Of a stretch of 64,000 nucleotides of DNA, positions 41,905 to 51,022 are shown one piece after another. Position numbers and translations under genes: made by a program. Position 1 is the first letter of the stretch. Each line of letters starts with the position of its first letter. The stretch is taken from the NCBI GenBank assembly GCA_036006525.1, contig DASYPP010000057.1:1-64000 (forward strand), read 5' to 3'. The stretch comes from DASYPP01 sp036006525. GTDB taxonomy: Bacteria > Gemmatimonadota > Gemmatimonadetes > Gemmatimonadales > GWC2-71-9. The notes beneath the pieces were generated by a model, which saw nothing but the letters and a program-made list of their open reading frames with translations, was not told the origin of the DNA and did not search any database.

Positions 41905-43345
41905 GGACCTTCCATCGGGTCACTCCCGGCAATTCGCCCCTGAGATCCATGCTCACGTTCTCCACCCGCCGGTTCATGCCCTGCACGCCTCGCGCATGGT
42001 AAAGGAAGGCGACCGGCATCAGATCCTCGAACATTCGCTGGGCCTCGGTCCGGTCCGCCGGTACCTCGACCCCGGCGAGAGCGCCCAGGGCGGTGAGGTA
42101 TCCAAGCCCCAGGTCGCCCGCGGTTCCCAGCACTGCGGCGTCGAACTCCGGGTGCCGGCTGTTCACCCGGTCGAGAAACGCCGTCAGCTCCATTTGCCGG
42201 ATCCGGACCTGGAAGCCGGCACGCGCGAGCTGGGCCTGGATCATCTGCTCCAGCGCCGCCTCGCCGCTGCCGACCGTGAGCAGCTCGAAGGCGACGGTAC
42301 GCCCGCCCAGCAACGCGCGGGCGGAGTCAATCGATACCGCGGTCTCTCTGACCGGCAGGTACCCGGGGAGCCCCGGGACGACCGGTCCGAACGCTGGAGT
42401 GCCGAAGCCGTAAATGTAGCCATCCACGATCTGCCGCCGATCGAGCGCAAGCGAGACCGCGTGCCGGACGGCGGGGTCGTCGAACGGCGGCTTCCGGGTA
42501 TTGAATGCGATGCCATAGGTAAAGAGCAGCGGATACGTCAGCACAACGAGGTCAGGGTCCCTCCCGACGAACTCGGCGTGGGCCGGCTGGATCCCGGCGA
42601 AATCCAGCTCGCCCGATGCCAGCGCGGCGAGTTTCGTCGTCGGCTCGTCCACCACCGCGATGACCAGTCGCTCGAGCCGGGGTGGTCCCCCCAGGGCCGC
42701 CGGAAACGCGGAGTCGGCCCGGAACACCCAGCGCCGATTGGCTTCATGAGTCACGAAGCGGAACGGACCGTTGCCGACCGGATGCTCGTTGAAGGCGGCA
42801 CTCCGCAGCGACGACACGGGCACGGTGTCCAGGAGGTGAGCCGGCAGGACGGCCAGGTCAGTCAGCACATCCGGAATTCGCGACAGTGACTCTGAAAACC
42901 GCAGGACCAGCGTGCTGTCATCCGGCGCTTCGACTCCGGAGAGCATGGCGAGATCGTTGAGCCGAGGATAACCAGTCTCCGGATTCCGTGCCGCGTTGAG
43001 CGTCCATGCGGCGTCCCGCGCGGTGGTGGGGACGCCGTCGTGCCAGCGCAGGCCCCGAAAGATGTGCAGGGTGAGCGCCCGACCCTGATCCGACCAGGTC
43101 CAGGACCGGGCCAGGTACGGCTGCACGGTCAGCGCGGAATCGTACTGCACCAGCGTCGTGAACAGCAGGTAACGTTGCACCTGCCGGGCCAGCGGATGTA
43201 CGGTAACGAGCGGGTTGATGCTCTGGAGATCCGCGCCCGAGGCGAACATCACGGTGGCCCCGCGACCGGGTGCGGCGCCCTGGCAACCCAGGGCGGCGAT
43301 GAGCATCAGGAGCAGGGTGCCCCGCGGTGGTTTCAAGCGCGTCAA
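41897..43345 (-). CDS. ABC transporter solute-binding lipoprotein, family 5 (peptide/oligosaccharide type)
   Basis: The roughly 482-aa protein has the lipoprotein signal GTLLLMLIAALGC and the family 5 (DppA/OppA) pattern: YLARSWTWSDQGRALTLHI, GLRWHDGVPTTARDAAWTLN, GNGPFRFV and AVRHAVSLALDRRQIVDGY. The start is uncertain; a TTG at 43345 gives a normal lipoprotein N-terminus, while an ATG at 43420 would overlap the divergent permease gene by 28 bp. It binds the solute for the permeases encoded divergently. The downstream end overlaps the kinase gene by 8 bp. Confidence 0.85.
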   Translation of the reverse strand: MTRLKPPRGTLLLMLIAALGCQGAAPGRGATVMFASGADLQSINPLVTVHPLARQVQRYLLFTTLVQYDSALTVQPYLARSWTWSDQGRALTLHIFRGLRWHDGVPTTARDAAWTLNAARNPETGYPRLNDLAMLSGVEAPDDSTLVLRFSESLSRIPDVLTDLAVLPAHLLDTVPVSSLRSAAFNEHPVGNGPFRFVTHEANRRWVFRADSAFPAALGGPPRLERLVIAVVDEPTTKLAALASGELDFAGIQPAHAEFVGRDPDLVVLTYPLLFTYGIAFNTRKPPFDDPAVRHAVSLALDRRQIVDGYIYGFGTPAFGPVVPGLPGYLPVRETAVSIDSARALLGGRTVAFELLTVGSGEAALEQMIQAQLARAGFQVRIRQMELTAFLDRVNSRHPEFDAAVLGTAGDLGLGYLTALGALAGVEVPADRTEAQRMFEDLMPVAFLYHARGVQGMNRRVENVSMDLRGELPGVTRWKVRE

Positions 43346-43392
43346 TTCGCCGGTGAGGTGTGGACTAATGATAATGACCCCATATTCTTCCC

Positions 43393-44367
43393 ATGCTTCG
43401 TCACATAGCCCGCCGGGCACTGATCGGAGTATTGATCGTCGCCGGGGTCATTACCCTGACTTTCTTCCTGCTGCGGTTGGCGCCGGGAGACCCGGTCGAA
43501 CAGCTGCTGGGTCCGGCGGCGACCCCGGAGCAGGTCGAGGCGCAGCGCCACCTGCTGGGATTCGACCGGCCGCTCCCGGTGCAATACGCCGCGTGGGTCG
43601 CTCGCTTCGTCACCGGTGACTGGGGTACCAGCATCGCGACCGGGCAGCGTGTCGCCGCGATGCTGGGCCGCGCCTGGCCGGCGACGGCGGTCCTGGTCCT
43701 CCTCTCCCTTTCTCTCAGTTACATCCTCGGCATCCTGGTCGGCGCCATCCAGGCATCTACCCGCCGCCGCGCACTGGATACCACGCTCTCTGTTACCACG
43801 GTCACCCTTTTCGCGCTGCCCGGCTACTGGCTGGGGCTGATGCTGGTGATGGTGTTCACCTATTGGCTGCGAGTTTTGCCAGCCTTCGGCGCCGCCGGGC
43901 TCGATGCTGATTTCCTCGGGCCCGGCGCCCGGATCATGGACCGGGCGAGGCATATCGCGTTGCCGCTCGTCACCCTCACCCTGATCGGTGTCGGAGGAAT
44001 CGCGCGCTATGTCCGCGGGTCCATGCTCGATGTGCGCGCCGCGCCCTTCGTCATGGTGGCCCGCTCCCGGGGAATTCCCGAGCGGCGGATCAGCCTGCGC
44101 CATGTACTCGGCAATGCCCTCATTCCCGTGGTCACCCTGCTCGGCCTTTCCCTTCCCGCTGTCTTCTCCGGCACCGTGTTCGTGGAGGCGATCTTCGGCT
44201 GGCCCGGGGTGGGAAGAATCATGGTGGAAGCGGTCCGGGCGCGAGACTATCCCGTGGTCATGGCCGCCACGACAGTAAGCGCCATCCTGGTCGTGGTCGG
44301 TAACATCGTGGCGGACTTCCTGGCGAGCCGGGTGGATCCCCGGCTCCGGGTCTCCGATGGGAAATAA
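43393..44367 (+). CDS. ABC transporter permease, DppB type
   Basis: The 324-aa permease has six membrane helices with the DppB N-terminus (ILIVAGVITLTFFLLRLAPGDPV) and the cytoplasmic EAA loop ARSRGIPERRISLRHVLGNALIPVV. It works with the DppC-type permease that overlaps its end by 11 bp and with the divergent solute-binding lipoprotein. No ATPase gene (DppD/DppF) is present in the window, so it must be encoded elsewhere. Confidence 0.93.
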   Translation: MLRHIARRALIGVLIVAGVITLTFFLLRLAPGDPVEQLLGPAATPEQVEAQRHLLGFDRPLPVQYAAWVARFVTGDWGTSIATGQRVAAMLGRAWPATAVLVLLSLSLSYILGILVGAIQASTRRRALDTTLSVTTVTLFALPGYWLGLMLVMVFTYWLRVLPAFGAAGLDADFLGPGARIMDRARHIALPLVTLTLIGVGGIARYVRGSMLDVRAAPFVMVARSRGIPERRISLRHVLGNALIPVVTLLGLSLPAVFSGTVFVEAIFGWPGVGRIMVEAVRARDYPVVMAATTVSAILVVVGNIVADFLASRVDPRLRVSDGK

Positions 44368-45211
44368 GCTGCTCTGGCGCGATGGGCGCGCGCGCTTCGG
44401 AATCCTGGTGATTGGCCTGATCGTGCTGGCCGCGGTGTTTGCCCCGCTCCTCACCCGGGCCGAGCCGGCGCAGGTGGATATAGTAGCCACCCGCTTTCTC
44501 CCTCCGCTCAGCAACGACCAGGCGGGTGCCTTTCACCTGCTGGGCACCGACCGCTTCGGCCGGGATGTGTGGGCCCGCCTGGCCTACGGAGCGCGGGTGT
44601 CCCTCGCGGTGGGCATCCTGGCCATGGCGTTGTCGGTCCTGCTGGGTCTCTTTGTGGGAGCCGTCGCGGGAGTGTTTCAGCGGCGCACCGGCACTGTGCT
44701 GATGGGAGCGACCGACTTCGCGCTGGCACTGCCCCGCGTGGTGCTGCTGCTCCTCCTCACCGCGCTCTGGCAACCCAGCGCGACCCTGGTGGTGCTGGTC
44801 CTGGGGCTCACCGGGTGGATGAGCATCGCGCGGCTGGTCTATGGCGAAGCCCGGAGTGTAGTCGCCCGGCCTTTCGTGGAGAGCGCGTATGCCTTGGGCT
44901 CCAATCGCAAACGGGTCCTCTTCAAGCACGTGGTGCCCAATAGCCTTACCCCGGTGATCGCCGCTGCCGCCCTCGGCGTGGGCAACACGATCATGCTGGA
45001 GGCGGGCCTCTCGTTCCTGGGGCTGGGAGTGCAGCCGCCGACGCCCTCCTGGGGTAACATGATCGCGTCGGGCCGCGATACCCTGGTGAATGCGCCATGG
45101 GTGGCGGCAGCCCCCGGCGTAGCACTGGTGCTGGTGGTGGTCGCGTTCACCTTGCTGGGCGACGCGGTGCACGACCAATTGGTGTCGCCCGGGAGCACTC
45201 AACAGAACTAG
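44357..45211 (+). CDS. ABC transporter permease, DppC type
   Basis: The 284-aa partner permease shows the DppC features LGTDRFGRDVWARLAYGARVSL, the EAA loop AYALGSNRKRVLFKHVVPNSLTPV and LSFLGLGVQPPTPSWGNMI. It overlaps the DppB-type gene by 11 bp. Its TAG stop is part of the first unit of the following repeat element. Confidence 0.94.
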   Translation: MGNKLLWRDGRARFGILVIGLIVLAAVFAPLLTRAEPAQVDIVATRFLPPLSNDQAGAFHLLGTDRFGRDVWARLAYGARVSLAVGILAMALSVLLGLFVGAVAGVFQRRTGTVLMGATDFALALPRVVLLLLLTALWQPSATLVVLVLGLTGWMSIARLVYGEARSVVARPFVESAYALGSNRKRVLFKHVVPNSLTPVIAAAALGVGNTIMLEAGLSFLGLGVQPPTPSWGNMIASGRDTLVNAPWVAAAPGVALVLVVVAFTLLGDAVHDQLVSPGSTQQN

Positions 45212-45280
45212 GGACTGAGGACTAGGGACTAAGGACTTGGCAACGAGCTGTTGTTTAGTCCTCAGTCCTTAGTCCTTGCA
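45208..45280. repeat. Element K: inverted tandem-array hairpin, 7-bp unit
   Basis: The left arm (45208-45235) is exactly four 7-bp units, CTAGGGA, CTGAGGA, CTAGGGA, CTAAGGA. The right arm (45256-45276) is three, TAGTCCT, CAGTCCT, TAGTCCT. The loop contains a small extra stem (CAACGAGCTGTTG). The TAG stop of the DppC-type gene (45209-45211) lies inside the first unit. Confidence 0.93.
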
Positions 45281-45534
45281 GTTGTAAGGCGCGTGAATTG
45301 CGTCTCCCGCCGACCAGCCGCACCGTCGCAGGGGTTTCCGACTCATCGCGATGACAGGGTCAGACGGAAGGGGACAATCGGACACTTTCTTCGTCACATT
45401 TCGAAACTGAGGCCGCCTCGCGATAATCGGGACCGGCTCGCAGTATTTGGGTTACCACTCGGCCCGGTTTTCACCCGATATTTTTGTCGGGGGGGTCCCC
45501 CAGCACCACGCAGGACGATTTCCAGAGAGGACCT
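45281..45534. other. Leader region without gene
   Basis: No open frame with coding character is seen in either direction. Near the end there is a G-run facing a C-run (45489-45501), then AGAGAGG just upstream of the ATG at 45535, which serves as its ribosome-binding site. A promoter for the DUF4384 gene probably lies here, but I could not pick out convincing -35/-10 boxes. Confidence 0.5.
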
Positions 45535-46200
45535 ATGTTGCTCGCACTCACACTGACGATCGCACTTTCCGCGGCCCCGACCTCGCTTCCAATACTTGCG
45601 CCGGACCCCACCGACCCGCCCATCCGCCTCCGGCTCTCCAACGATGAGTTCATGCTGGGCCAGCGCGCCAAGGTCCGGGTTCGGACCCGGAACGACGGCT
45701 ACCTGCTGGTGCTGCGGATGGATGGTGAGGGCCGGGTGCGCGTGCTGTTCCCGGTTGACCCCGATGATTCCACGACCATCAAGGGTGGCAAGGACTACGA
45801 GGTCAAGAGCCGGGGGGACCGCGATGCGTTCGTGGTGGATGAATCCACCGGCGTCGGCACCGTGCTCGCCGTGGTGTCTTCCGATCCGTTCGACTTCTCC
45901 GCCTATACCAACGGCCGGCACTGGGACTATCGGGCCCTGGATGACAGTGCCGACACCGATAACGCCGAGGCGACCCTGCTCGACATCGTGGACCGGGTGG
46001 CGCCGGCCCGGTACGAATACGACGTGGTCAGGTACACGGTCCTCGACGGCCGGAACTATCCCACCCACGCCCGGTACTACGGACCCTCGTACTACGATCC
46101 GTGGTATCACCCGTTCTACGGATGGGGACCCAGGGTGCGATTTGGTTTCGGGGTCGGATTCGGCGGGTATCCCTACCGCCGGCATCGCTTCTGGTGGTGA
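45535..46200 (+). CDS. Secreted DUF4384-like protein
   Basis: The 221-aa protein has a signal peptide (LLALTLTIALSAAP) and a DUF4384-type domain (about residues 28-130: FMLGQRAKVRVRTRNDGYLLVLRMDGEGRVRVLFP). The C-terminal tail is rich in Tyr, Gly, Pro and Arg (YYGPSYYDPWYHPFYGWG), probably unstructured or surface-interacting. ATG 45535 is preferred over an upstream in-frame start because it follows AGAGAGG and opens the signal peptide. Function unknown. Confidence 0.85.
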   Translation: MLLALTLTIALSAAPTSLPILAPDPTDPPIRLRLSNDEFMLGQRAKVRVRTRNDGYLLVLRMDGEGRVRVLFPVDPDDSTTIKGGKDYEVKSRGDRDAFVVDESTGVGTVLAVVSSDPFDFSAYTNGRHWDYRALDDSADTDNAEATLLDIVDRVAPARYEYDVVRYTVLDGRNYPTHARYYGPSYYDPWYHPFYGWGPRVRFGFGVGFGGYPYRRHRFWW

Positions 46201-46229
46201 CGACACTGGCATGGTCTTAATTTCCTGCC

Positions 46230-46604
46230 ATGCCCCCACGGCCCCTCACCAAACTCCGCAAGCTTTGCCTGGCGCTGCCTCAGGCTCACGAAGTCGAGGC
46301 CTGGGGCGCGCCCACTTTTCGGGTGAAGAACAAGCTCTTCGCGATGTACTCCGCAGCGGGAAATCACCATACCGAGGGGCGAGAGGCCGTTTGGATCAAG
46401 GCCGCGCCCGGTAACCAGGCCATCATGGTTGGAGTCGCGCCGAAGAAGTTCTTCGTGCCGCCCTATGTCGGGCCCAGCGGCTGGGTGGGAGTGTGGCTGG
46501 ACCGCCGGGTGAATTGGAAAGAGGTGGAAGACTTGCTGTGGGATAGCTGGGGACTAGTCGCCCCCAAGCGTCTGCTGGCGGCCCACGCTCCCGGCGATCG
46601 ATAA
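46230..46604 (+). CDS. MmcQ/YjbR-family protein
   Basis: The 124-aa protein shows the YjbR pattern: N-terminal LRKLCLALPQAHEVEAWGAPTFRVKNKLFAM, a middle strand AVWIKAAPGNQAIM, and GWVGVWLDRRVNWKEVEDLLWDSW. The fold is CyaY-like and a DNA-binding role has been proposed for the family; no enzymatic activity is known. It ends 9 bp from the convergent mannosidase stop. Confidence 0.88.
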   Translation: MPPRPLTKLRKLCLALPQAHEVEAWGAPTFRVKNKLFAMYSAAGNHHTEGREAVWIKAAPGNQAIMVGVAPKKFFVPPYVGPSGWVGVWLDRRVNWKEVEDLLWDSWGLVAPKRLLAAHAPGDR

Positions 46605-46612
46605 GCGGTTCA

Positions 46613-49231
46613 TCAGCGCTCCAGCACCAGGGTCGCCAGTCCCTTCGCTCCCACCGGAAAGCTTACCGATCGGCCATCCCTCCCCAAGCTCAATTCATGA
46701 AGTGGACTCTCGTCGGCGCGGGCGAGATGGGCCTTTGCCAGTCGCCACCCCGTGCGCACTACGCCTTGTACGCCTCGGTCGCCCATGTTGTAGCACCGAA
46801 GGACAACCCCGTCGCCCTGCTCGGCCGGCTTTACGGTTGATAGCGCGAGGCCCTCGCCCGACAACTCAATCCCGGGCGACGCAGCCACGGCATGAGGCAA
46901 CCAATCCCGGAACCAGGTTCCCCGGATCGGCAGGAAGCAGTCCTCCCACATCCGCTGCAGCGACTCCGCACCATCTTCCCCGCCGAGTGGCACCAGTGCG
47001 AAGTCGATTCGATCCATCCCGTGACACTGGGCCAGCGGAGTCTGCATCGGCCAGCCGGCGTGGCCCGGTCGCGTGACCAGGTTGCCCCGGGACAACGCGC
47101 CGACCGACCGCAGCACCGTTAGCAGGAGATCGCCGGCCGGCGTCAGCTCGTACTCGAAGAAGCCGGGACAGAAGAGACCGAGTCCATTGCCGTCTCTGAC
47201 GGCGACGAACCGATGCGCGGGCGCTGTCCGCACCGGGGTTTCCGCTTCGTACGTTCCCTTCGGGCTTCCCACCGCGTCGCGCTCGACCGTGCCCAATTGG
47301 GCTCCCGCAAGTGCCGGGGCACCGGGAATCCCGGTCGGAAACCGAACGCGAAGTCGATGATTTGACGCCTGGTTGTTGACTTCGAGCGTGCAGCGGACCA
47401 TCGAATCGCAAGCGCTGACCATCGCCAGGAGCCGCGCCTGAATGCCTGGACCGGACCACTTCGTCTCGAACGCAGCGACCAGCGGGCCCCGGGCCACGAT
47501 CCTGGTGCGCCCCGGTCGAAGCCGTCTCACGTCATGCTGCCGGGCCGGCGCGAAGGTGTAGGTGTCGCCCTCATCCGTTTCGTCTTCCAGGACCAGGAGA
47601 TCGGAGAACTCGCGGCCGCTGCTCAAGTCCCGTACCCGGGCGCTTCCATCGCGATGGGGGTCAACCTCGATCGTATCGGTGCAGAGTTTTCCCCGGGTAA
47701 CCCGCGCAGCCGGCCCCGCTGAGCGGCCACCGCCGCCCACCGGTGTGAGCACCGCGGTACCCAGGCCGGACAGGCTTGGGGCCTTGAAGGCGATCCGCAC
47801 CAGGTCCACTTCGTCCTGGTCCGGGTAGTGCCGGTCGGCATCGAGCCGCTCCTGGGCCGCGACAATTTCCAGCACCTGCACCGGTATCAACTCGCCGCTT
47901 GATGTCGCCAGAACAAACGGCTGGTACCCGGTTCCGACGGCGGGTCGTCGATTGCCGGGTGGACCCACGAGAACGTCGCGCCGGAACCAGGTGGTGGCGG
48001 TGAGCACCAGCCCGGCCCGGGTTCGCGCTGCGGGGTTCCACAGCACCAGCGACGGAGAGGCCTGGCCCGGCCGGTCTCGAGCGGCGTCGGCGTCGTGGCC
48101 CACCAGGCGATGAAGGCTGGATCGTACCACTTCACGCACCACCCCTTCCGCGTGGATGAGCCGGTTCTCGACGTCGAGGGCAACCTCGTCCGCGGAACAG
48201 CCGCCCAGCGCATCGTGGAAGTGACACTGCACCAGGGTTCGCCAGGCCTGGGTCAGCGACGGCTTCAGGTCGCGCGCCGCCAGCGCCGCGAGCGGTTCCG
48301 CGTATCGCTCCAGCCACAGCTCGAGCAGGCTGTTGCGCCGTTTGAGCGGCGCGCGGGTGGAATGCACACCGGGGAGGGCCCAGGTGTACCCGTAGAAGCG
48401 CTGTTCACCCGCAATCACGTGATACGGACGAGTCGCAGCTCCGTCGGTGGACTGGACCCGCGCCATGAAGTCCTGCAAGCGCGAGAGCCGCACTTCATTC
48501 GCCGGCTCCAACTCGGCCAGCCGGTCGCGTAGCGCCACGAGGTCGGTCCGGGCGAAGTGATGGTCCGCTCCAACAAACACTGCGACATGTTCACTGCCGG
48601 CCCGCGCGACCAGGCGATCGCGCACTGCCGGCCAGACCTTTTTCAACTCTTTCGGATCCGCCGGGAGAGTTGAGCCGATCTCGTAGCCGTCCGGGGGGAG
48701 GTGATACAGCACCACGCTGTCTCCGTTCGGCGCCTGCCAGCGAAAGAGGTCGGCATCGGCGCCTCCCGACACTCCCCGCCACGCCACCGCACTCTCGAGC
48801 CCGAACTCGCGCGCCAGCATCGGCAGCACCGCTGGGTGGCCGAAGGCGTCGGGCGAGTAGAGCACGTCCATCCGGCGGCCCAGCCGCGCCGAGTCGGTCT
48901 TTCCGAGCAGAAGGTTCCTGATCAGTGCTTCGCCGGATGGGATCTGCTCGTCCGCCAGGACGTACCACGGTCCGGTCTCGATCCGCCCGTTGCTGACCAG
49001 CTCACGAATCAGCGGCTCCCGGTCAGGCCGGACCCGGAGGTAGTCCTCCAGCAGCACCGTCTGCCCATCCAGCAGAAACCCGGGGATCCCGGGCTCGGCG
49101 CCCAGCAACTCCACCAGCTGATCGACCATGCGGATGAGGCGCGCGCCAAACTGCCCGCGCGTGAGATACCACTCGCGGTCCCAGTGGGTATGGGGGATCA
49201 AATGGAAGGTGAGTTTCGGCACGGTCTTCAA
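46613..49231 (-). CDS. Alpha-mannosidase, GH38 family
   Basis: The 872-aa hydrolase has the GH38 zinc motif HTHWDREW at residues 14-21 (His and Asp ligands) and the nucleophile region YSPDAFGHPAVLPML. The middle three-helix domain follows (CHFHDALGGCSADEVA) and a C-terminal beta-sandwich (about 480-872). No signal peptide is seen, so it probably trims imported mannosides in the cytoplasm. The start is TTG at 49231, directly bordering element L with no clear Shine-Dalgarno; later Met codons would remove the zinc motif. Confidence 0.93.
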   Translation of the reverse strand: MKTVPKLTFHLIPHTHWDREWYLTRGQFGARLIRMVDQLVELLGAEPGIPGFLLDGQTVLLEDYLRVRPDREPLIRELVSNGRIETGPWYVLADEQIPSGEALIRNLLLGKTDSARLGRRMDVLYSPDAFGHPAVLPMLAREFGLESAVAWRGVSGGADADLFRWQAPNGDSVVLYHLPPDGYEIGSTLPADPKELKKVWPAVRDRLVARAGSEHVAVFVGADHHFARTDLVALRDRLAELEPANEVRLSRLQDFMARVQSTDGAATRPYHVIAGEQRFYGYTWALPGVHSTRAPLKRRNSLLELWLERYAEPLAALAARDLKPSLTQAWRTLVQCHFHDALGGCSADEVALDVENRLIHAEGVVREVVRSSLHRLVGHDADAARDRPGQASPSLVLWNPAARTRAGLVLTATTWFRRDVLVGPPGNRRPAVGTGYQPFVLATSSGELIPVQVLEIVAAQERLDADRHYPDQDEVDLVRIAFKAPSLSGLGTAVLTPVGGGGRSAGPAARVTRGKLCTDTIEVDPHRDGSARVRDLSSGREFSDLLVLEDETDEGDTYTFAPARQHDVRRLRPGRTRIVARGPLVAAFETKWSGPGIQARLLAMVSACDSMVRCTLEVNNQASNHRLRVRFPTGIPGAPALAGAQLGTVERDAVGSPKGTYEAETPVRTAPAHRFVAVRDGNGLGLFCPGFFEYELTPAGDLLLTVLRSVGALSRGNLVTRPGHAGWPMQTPLAQCHGMDRIDFALVPLGGEDGAESLQRMWEDCFLPIRGTWFRDWLPHAVAASPGIELSGEGLALSTVKPAEQGDGVVLRCYNMGDRGVQGVVRTGWRLAKAHLARADESPLHELSLGRDGRSVSFPVGAKGLATLVLER

Positions 49232-49232
49232 G

Positions 49233-49322
49233 GTAAGCGGTTAGCAGTAAGCGGGACCTGACGCATGGATCTCAATGGCTGCGTCCTGTCCCGCTCACTT
49301 CCTACTGCTTACTGCTTACTGC
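49233..49322. repeat. Element L: inverted tandem-array hairpin, 7-bp unit
   Basis: The left arm (49233-49253) is GTAAGCG, GTTAGCA, GTAAGCG. The right arm (49288-49322) is five 7-bp units: GTCCCGC, TCACTTC, CTACTGC, TTACTGC, TTACTGC. The right arm runs through the TAA stop (49316-49318, on minus) of the TPR gene and into its last codons (KKQ). The left arm touches the TTG start of the mannosidase. Element M is a sister copy. Confidence 0.92.
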
Positions 49323-50872
49323 TTTTTGTAGCGCCAATCAGTAATACCCGCCCCCGTAGCCGATATCGAGAGCGGGCTCGGGACTCCGCCCTGCAGGGCG
49401 GGCAGCGTCGCATTGACGCTCGTCACCACGTTGCCGGCGGCATCAAGGAACTCGAACACCAGTGGAACCGCAGTCGCGGGGACCGCGGCTCCCGCCGGAG
49501 TCTTCCCGGTGCGCCCGGTCGCGGTGCCGTTAAGCGTCGCGTTGCCACCGCTGACCTGGAGCTTCAAGTCTTCCAGCTTGACCGGCAAGGCGTCGAGGTC
49601 GTCGGACAACCGCTCCAGCCGGGCCCGGTCATTGGTCCAGATGTAGCCCTGGATCTCAAACCGTCGCGCGGTTTCGCTGAGCGGTTCCAGTGCCACGATC
49701 CGGCCCGCGACCTCGGCCAGCTTGGGGGCGTTGTGCAGTGCGTAGTAGGTCGCCGCCAGGTTGCGCAGGGCCACCCGGTTGTTTGGTTCCCGGGTGAGCG
49801 CAGACTCGAAGTCTTCGGCCGCCTTGGCCTGTTCGTTGGCCTGGTAGTGCGCAGCACCCCGGTTGATGAAGTAATTGGCCGACGTGGTGTCGGGACCGGC
49901 CACACCTGCCGCGGCTCCGCTCTCCCTGAGAACCATGTCGGCGCTGTCCACCTGGCCGGTCTCCCGGTACGCCGCAGCGAGAAACTGGCGGGCCGAGCCG
50001 GCATCGGGCCGGTAGCCGATGTAAGCCCGGAGCAGCGGAATCGCTTCCCGGTAGCGCTTGGCGTTGTACAGTGCCGAAGCGAGACTCATGGTCGCGCTGT
50101 TGCGGGCGTCGTTGTCTCCCGCAGCCTGGGCGGCGCTGATCACCTGGGTGTAGTACACCCCCGCGCTGTCCACCTGCTCGGCCTGGACAAACATGGAAGC
50201 CAGGCGTTGCCGCGCCATCGCCGTCGAACGGTCGTTGCCAGGCAGGTTGGCCGCCTTGCGGAAGTAGCCGATCGCGCTGTCCGTCTGGTTTTCGAGTTCG
50301 TACAGCGTGCCCACGGCCATGACGGCCGTGGCGCTGGTGGGATTGATGATTGCGGCAAGCCGGTACACCGCGAGCGCGGAATCCTTCTTCTCCGCCTGAA
50401 GCAGCAGCCCCGCGGGCTCCTGGAGTGCCAGGGCGGTTGCCCGCCGGAAGCCCAGTATCTCGTCCTTGCAGGCCGGCGCCAGGGTCTCCGCCTTCGCGAA
50501 CGCGGAGTCGGCACCGATGACGTCACCCCGGAACAGGTATACCCGGCCCAGGTAGTACCAGGCCGCGGGATTCTCGGCCTGGCCGTTGTCGCGGATCGAT
50601 TCTACCAGCACCCGTGCGGCATCGCCCAGCAACCGCTCACGGTTTGCGGCGTTGGCGGTGGCGGTGCTGAGATACGTCGCACCGCTGGTCACCTTGAAGA
50701 AACCGGTCTTGATCCCGCAGCCCGCCGGCTCGTATCGGGCCGGCTGCGCCGCGATGATGGCGGCACGATAGTCGGTCTGCTGGGCCAGGGACACGGCCGG
50801 CAGGCCTGCGGTGACGAGCAAGACGGAGCAGAGAAACCTCGACATGGTATCCTCCTGTGGGGCGACAACCAT
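49316..50872 (-). CDS. Secreted TPR-repeat protein
   Basis: The 518-aa protein has a signal peptide (about residues 1-25: FLCSVLLVTAGLPAVSLAQ). Roughly ten TPR-like helix pairs fill residues 60-390 (for example AAEDFESALTREPNNRVALRNLAATYYALHNAPK). A C-terminal beta-type domain with FEFLDAAGNVVTSVNA follows. It is probably a periplasmic or outer-membrane-associated scaffold. Both ends of the gene are bordered by sister repeat elements L (3' side) and M (5' side). Confidence 0.85.
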   Translation of the reverse strand: MVVAPQEDTMSRFLCSVLLVTAGLPAVSLAQQTDYRAAIIAAQPARYEPAGCGIKTGFFKVTSGATYLSTATANAANRERLLGDAARVLVESIRDNGQAENPAAWYYLGRVYLFRGDVIGADSAFAKAETLAPACKDEILGFRRATALALQEPAGLLLQAEKKDSALAVYRLAAIINPTSATAVMAVGTLYELENQTDSAIGYFRKAANLPGNDRSTAMARQRLASMFVQAEQVDSAGVYYTQVISAAQAAGDNDARNSATMSLASALYNAKRYREAIPLLRAYIGYRPDAGSARQFLAAAYRETGQVDSADMVLRESGAAAGVAGPDTTSANYFINRGAAHYQANEQAKAAEDFESALTREPNNRVALRNLAATYYALHNAPKLAEVAGRIVALEPLSETARRFEIQGYIWTNDRARLERLSDDLDALPVKLEDLKLQVSGGNATLNGTATGRTGKTPAGAAVPATAVPLVFEFLDAAGNVVTSVNATLPALQGGVPSPLSISATGAGITDWRYKKQ

Positions 50873-50937
50873 ATCTCAAAACCGTTCCGGACGCCAGCAC
50901 CGATCGCCGGGTAATACGGGAGACGTGCGCTGAGAAA

Positions 50938-51015
50938 AGTAAGCGGAACCAGAGCGCAGCCTCGAAATTTGGCGCGTCCAGTCCCGCTCACTTCTCACTG
51001 CTTACTGCTCACGCT
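50938..51015. repeat. Element M: sister copy of element L
   Basis: The left remnant is AGTAAGCGGAAC (50938-50949). The right arm (50981-51015) is five 7-bp units: GTCCCGC, TCACTTC, TCACTGC, TTACTGC, TCACGCT, then GTTTTTG. The first two units are identical to those of element L, and most of the right arm aligns with it. It ends 7 bp from the stop of the barrel gene at 51023. Confidence 0.88.
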
Positions 51016-51022
51016 GTTTTTG

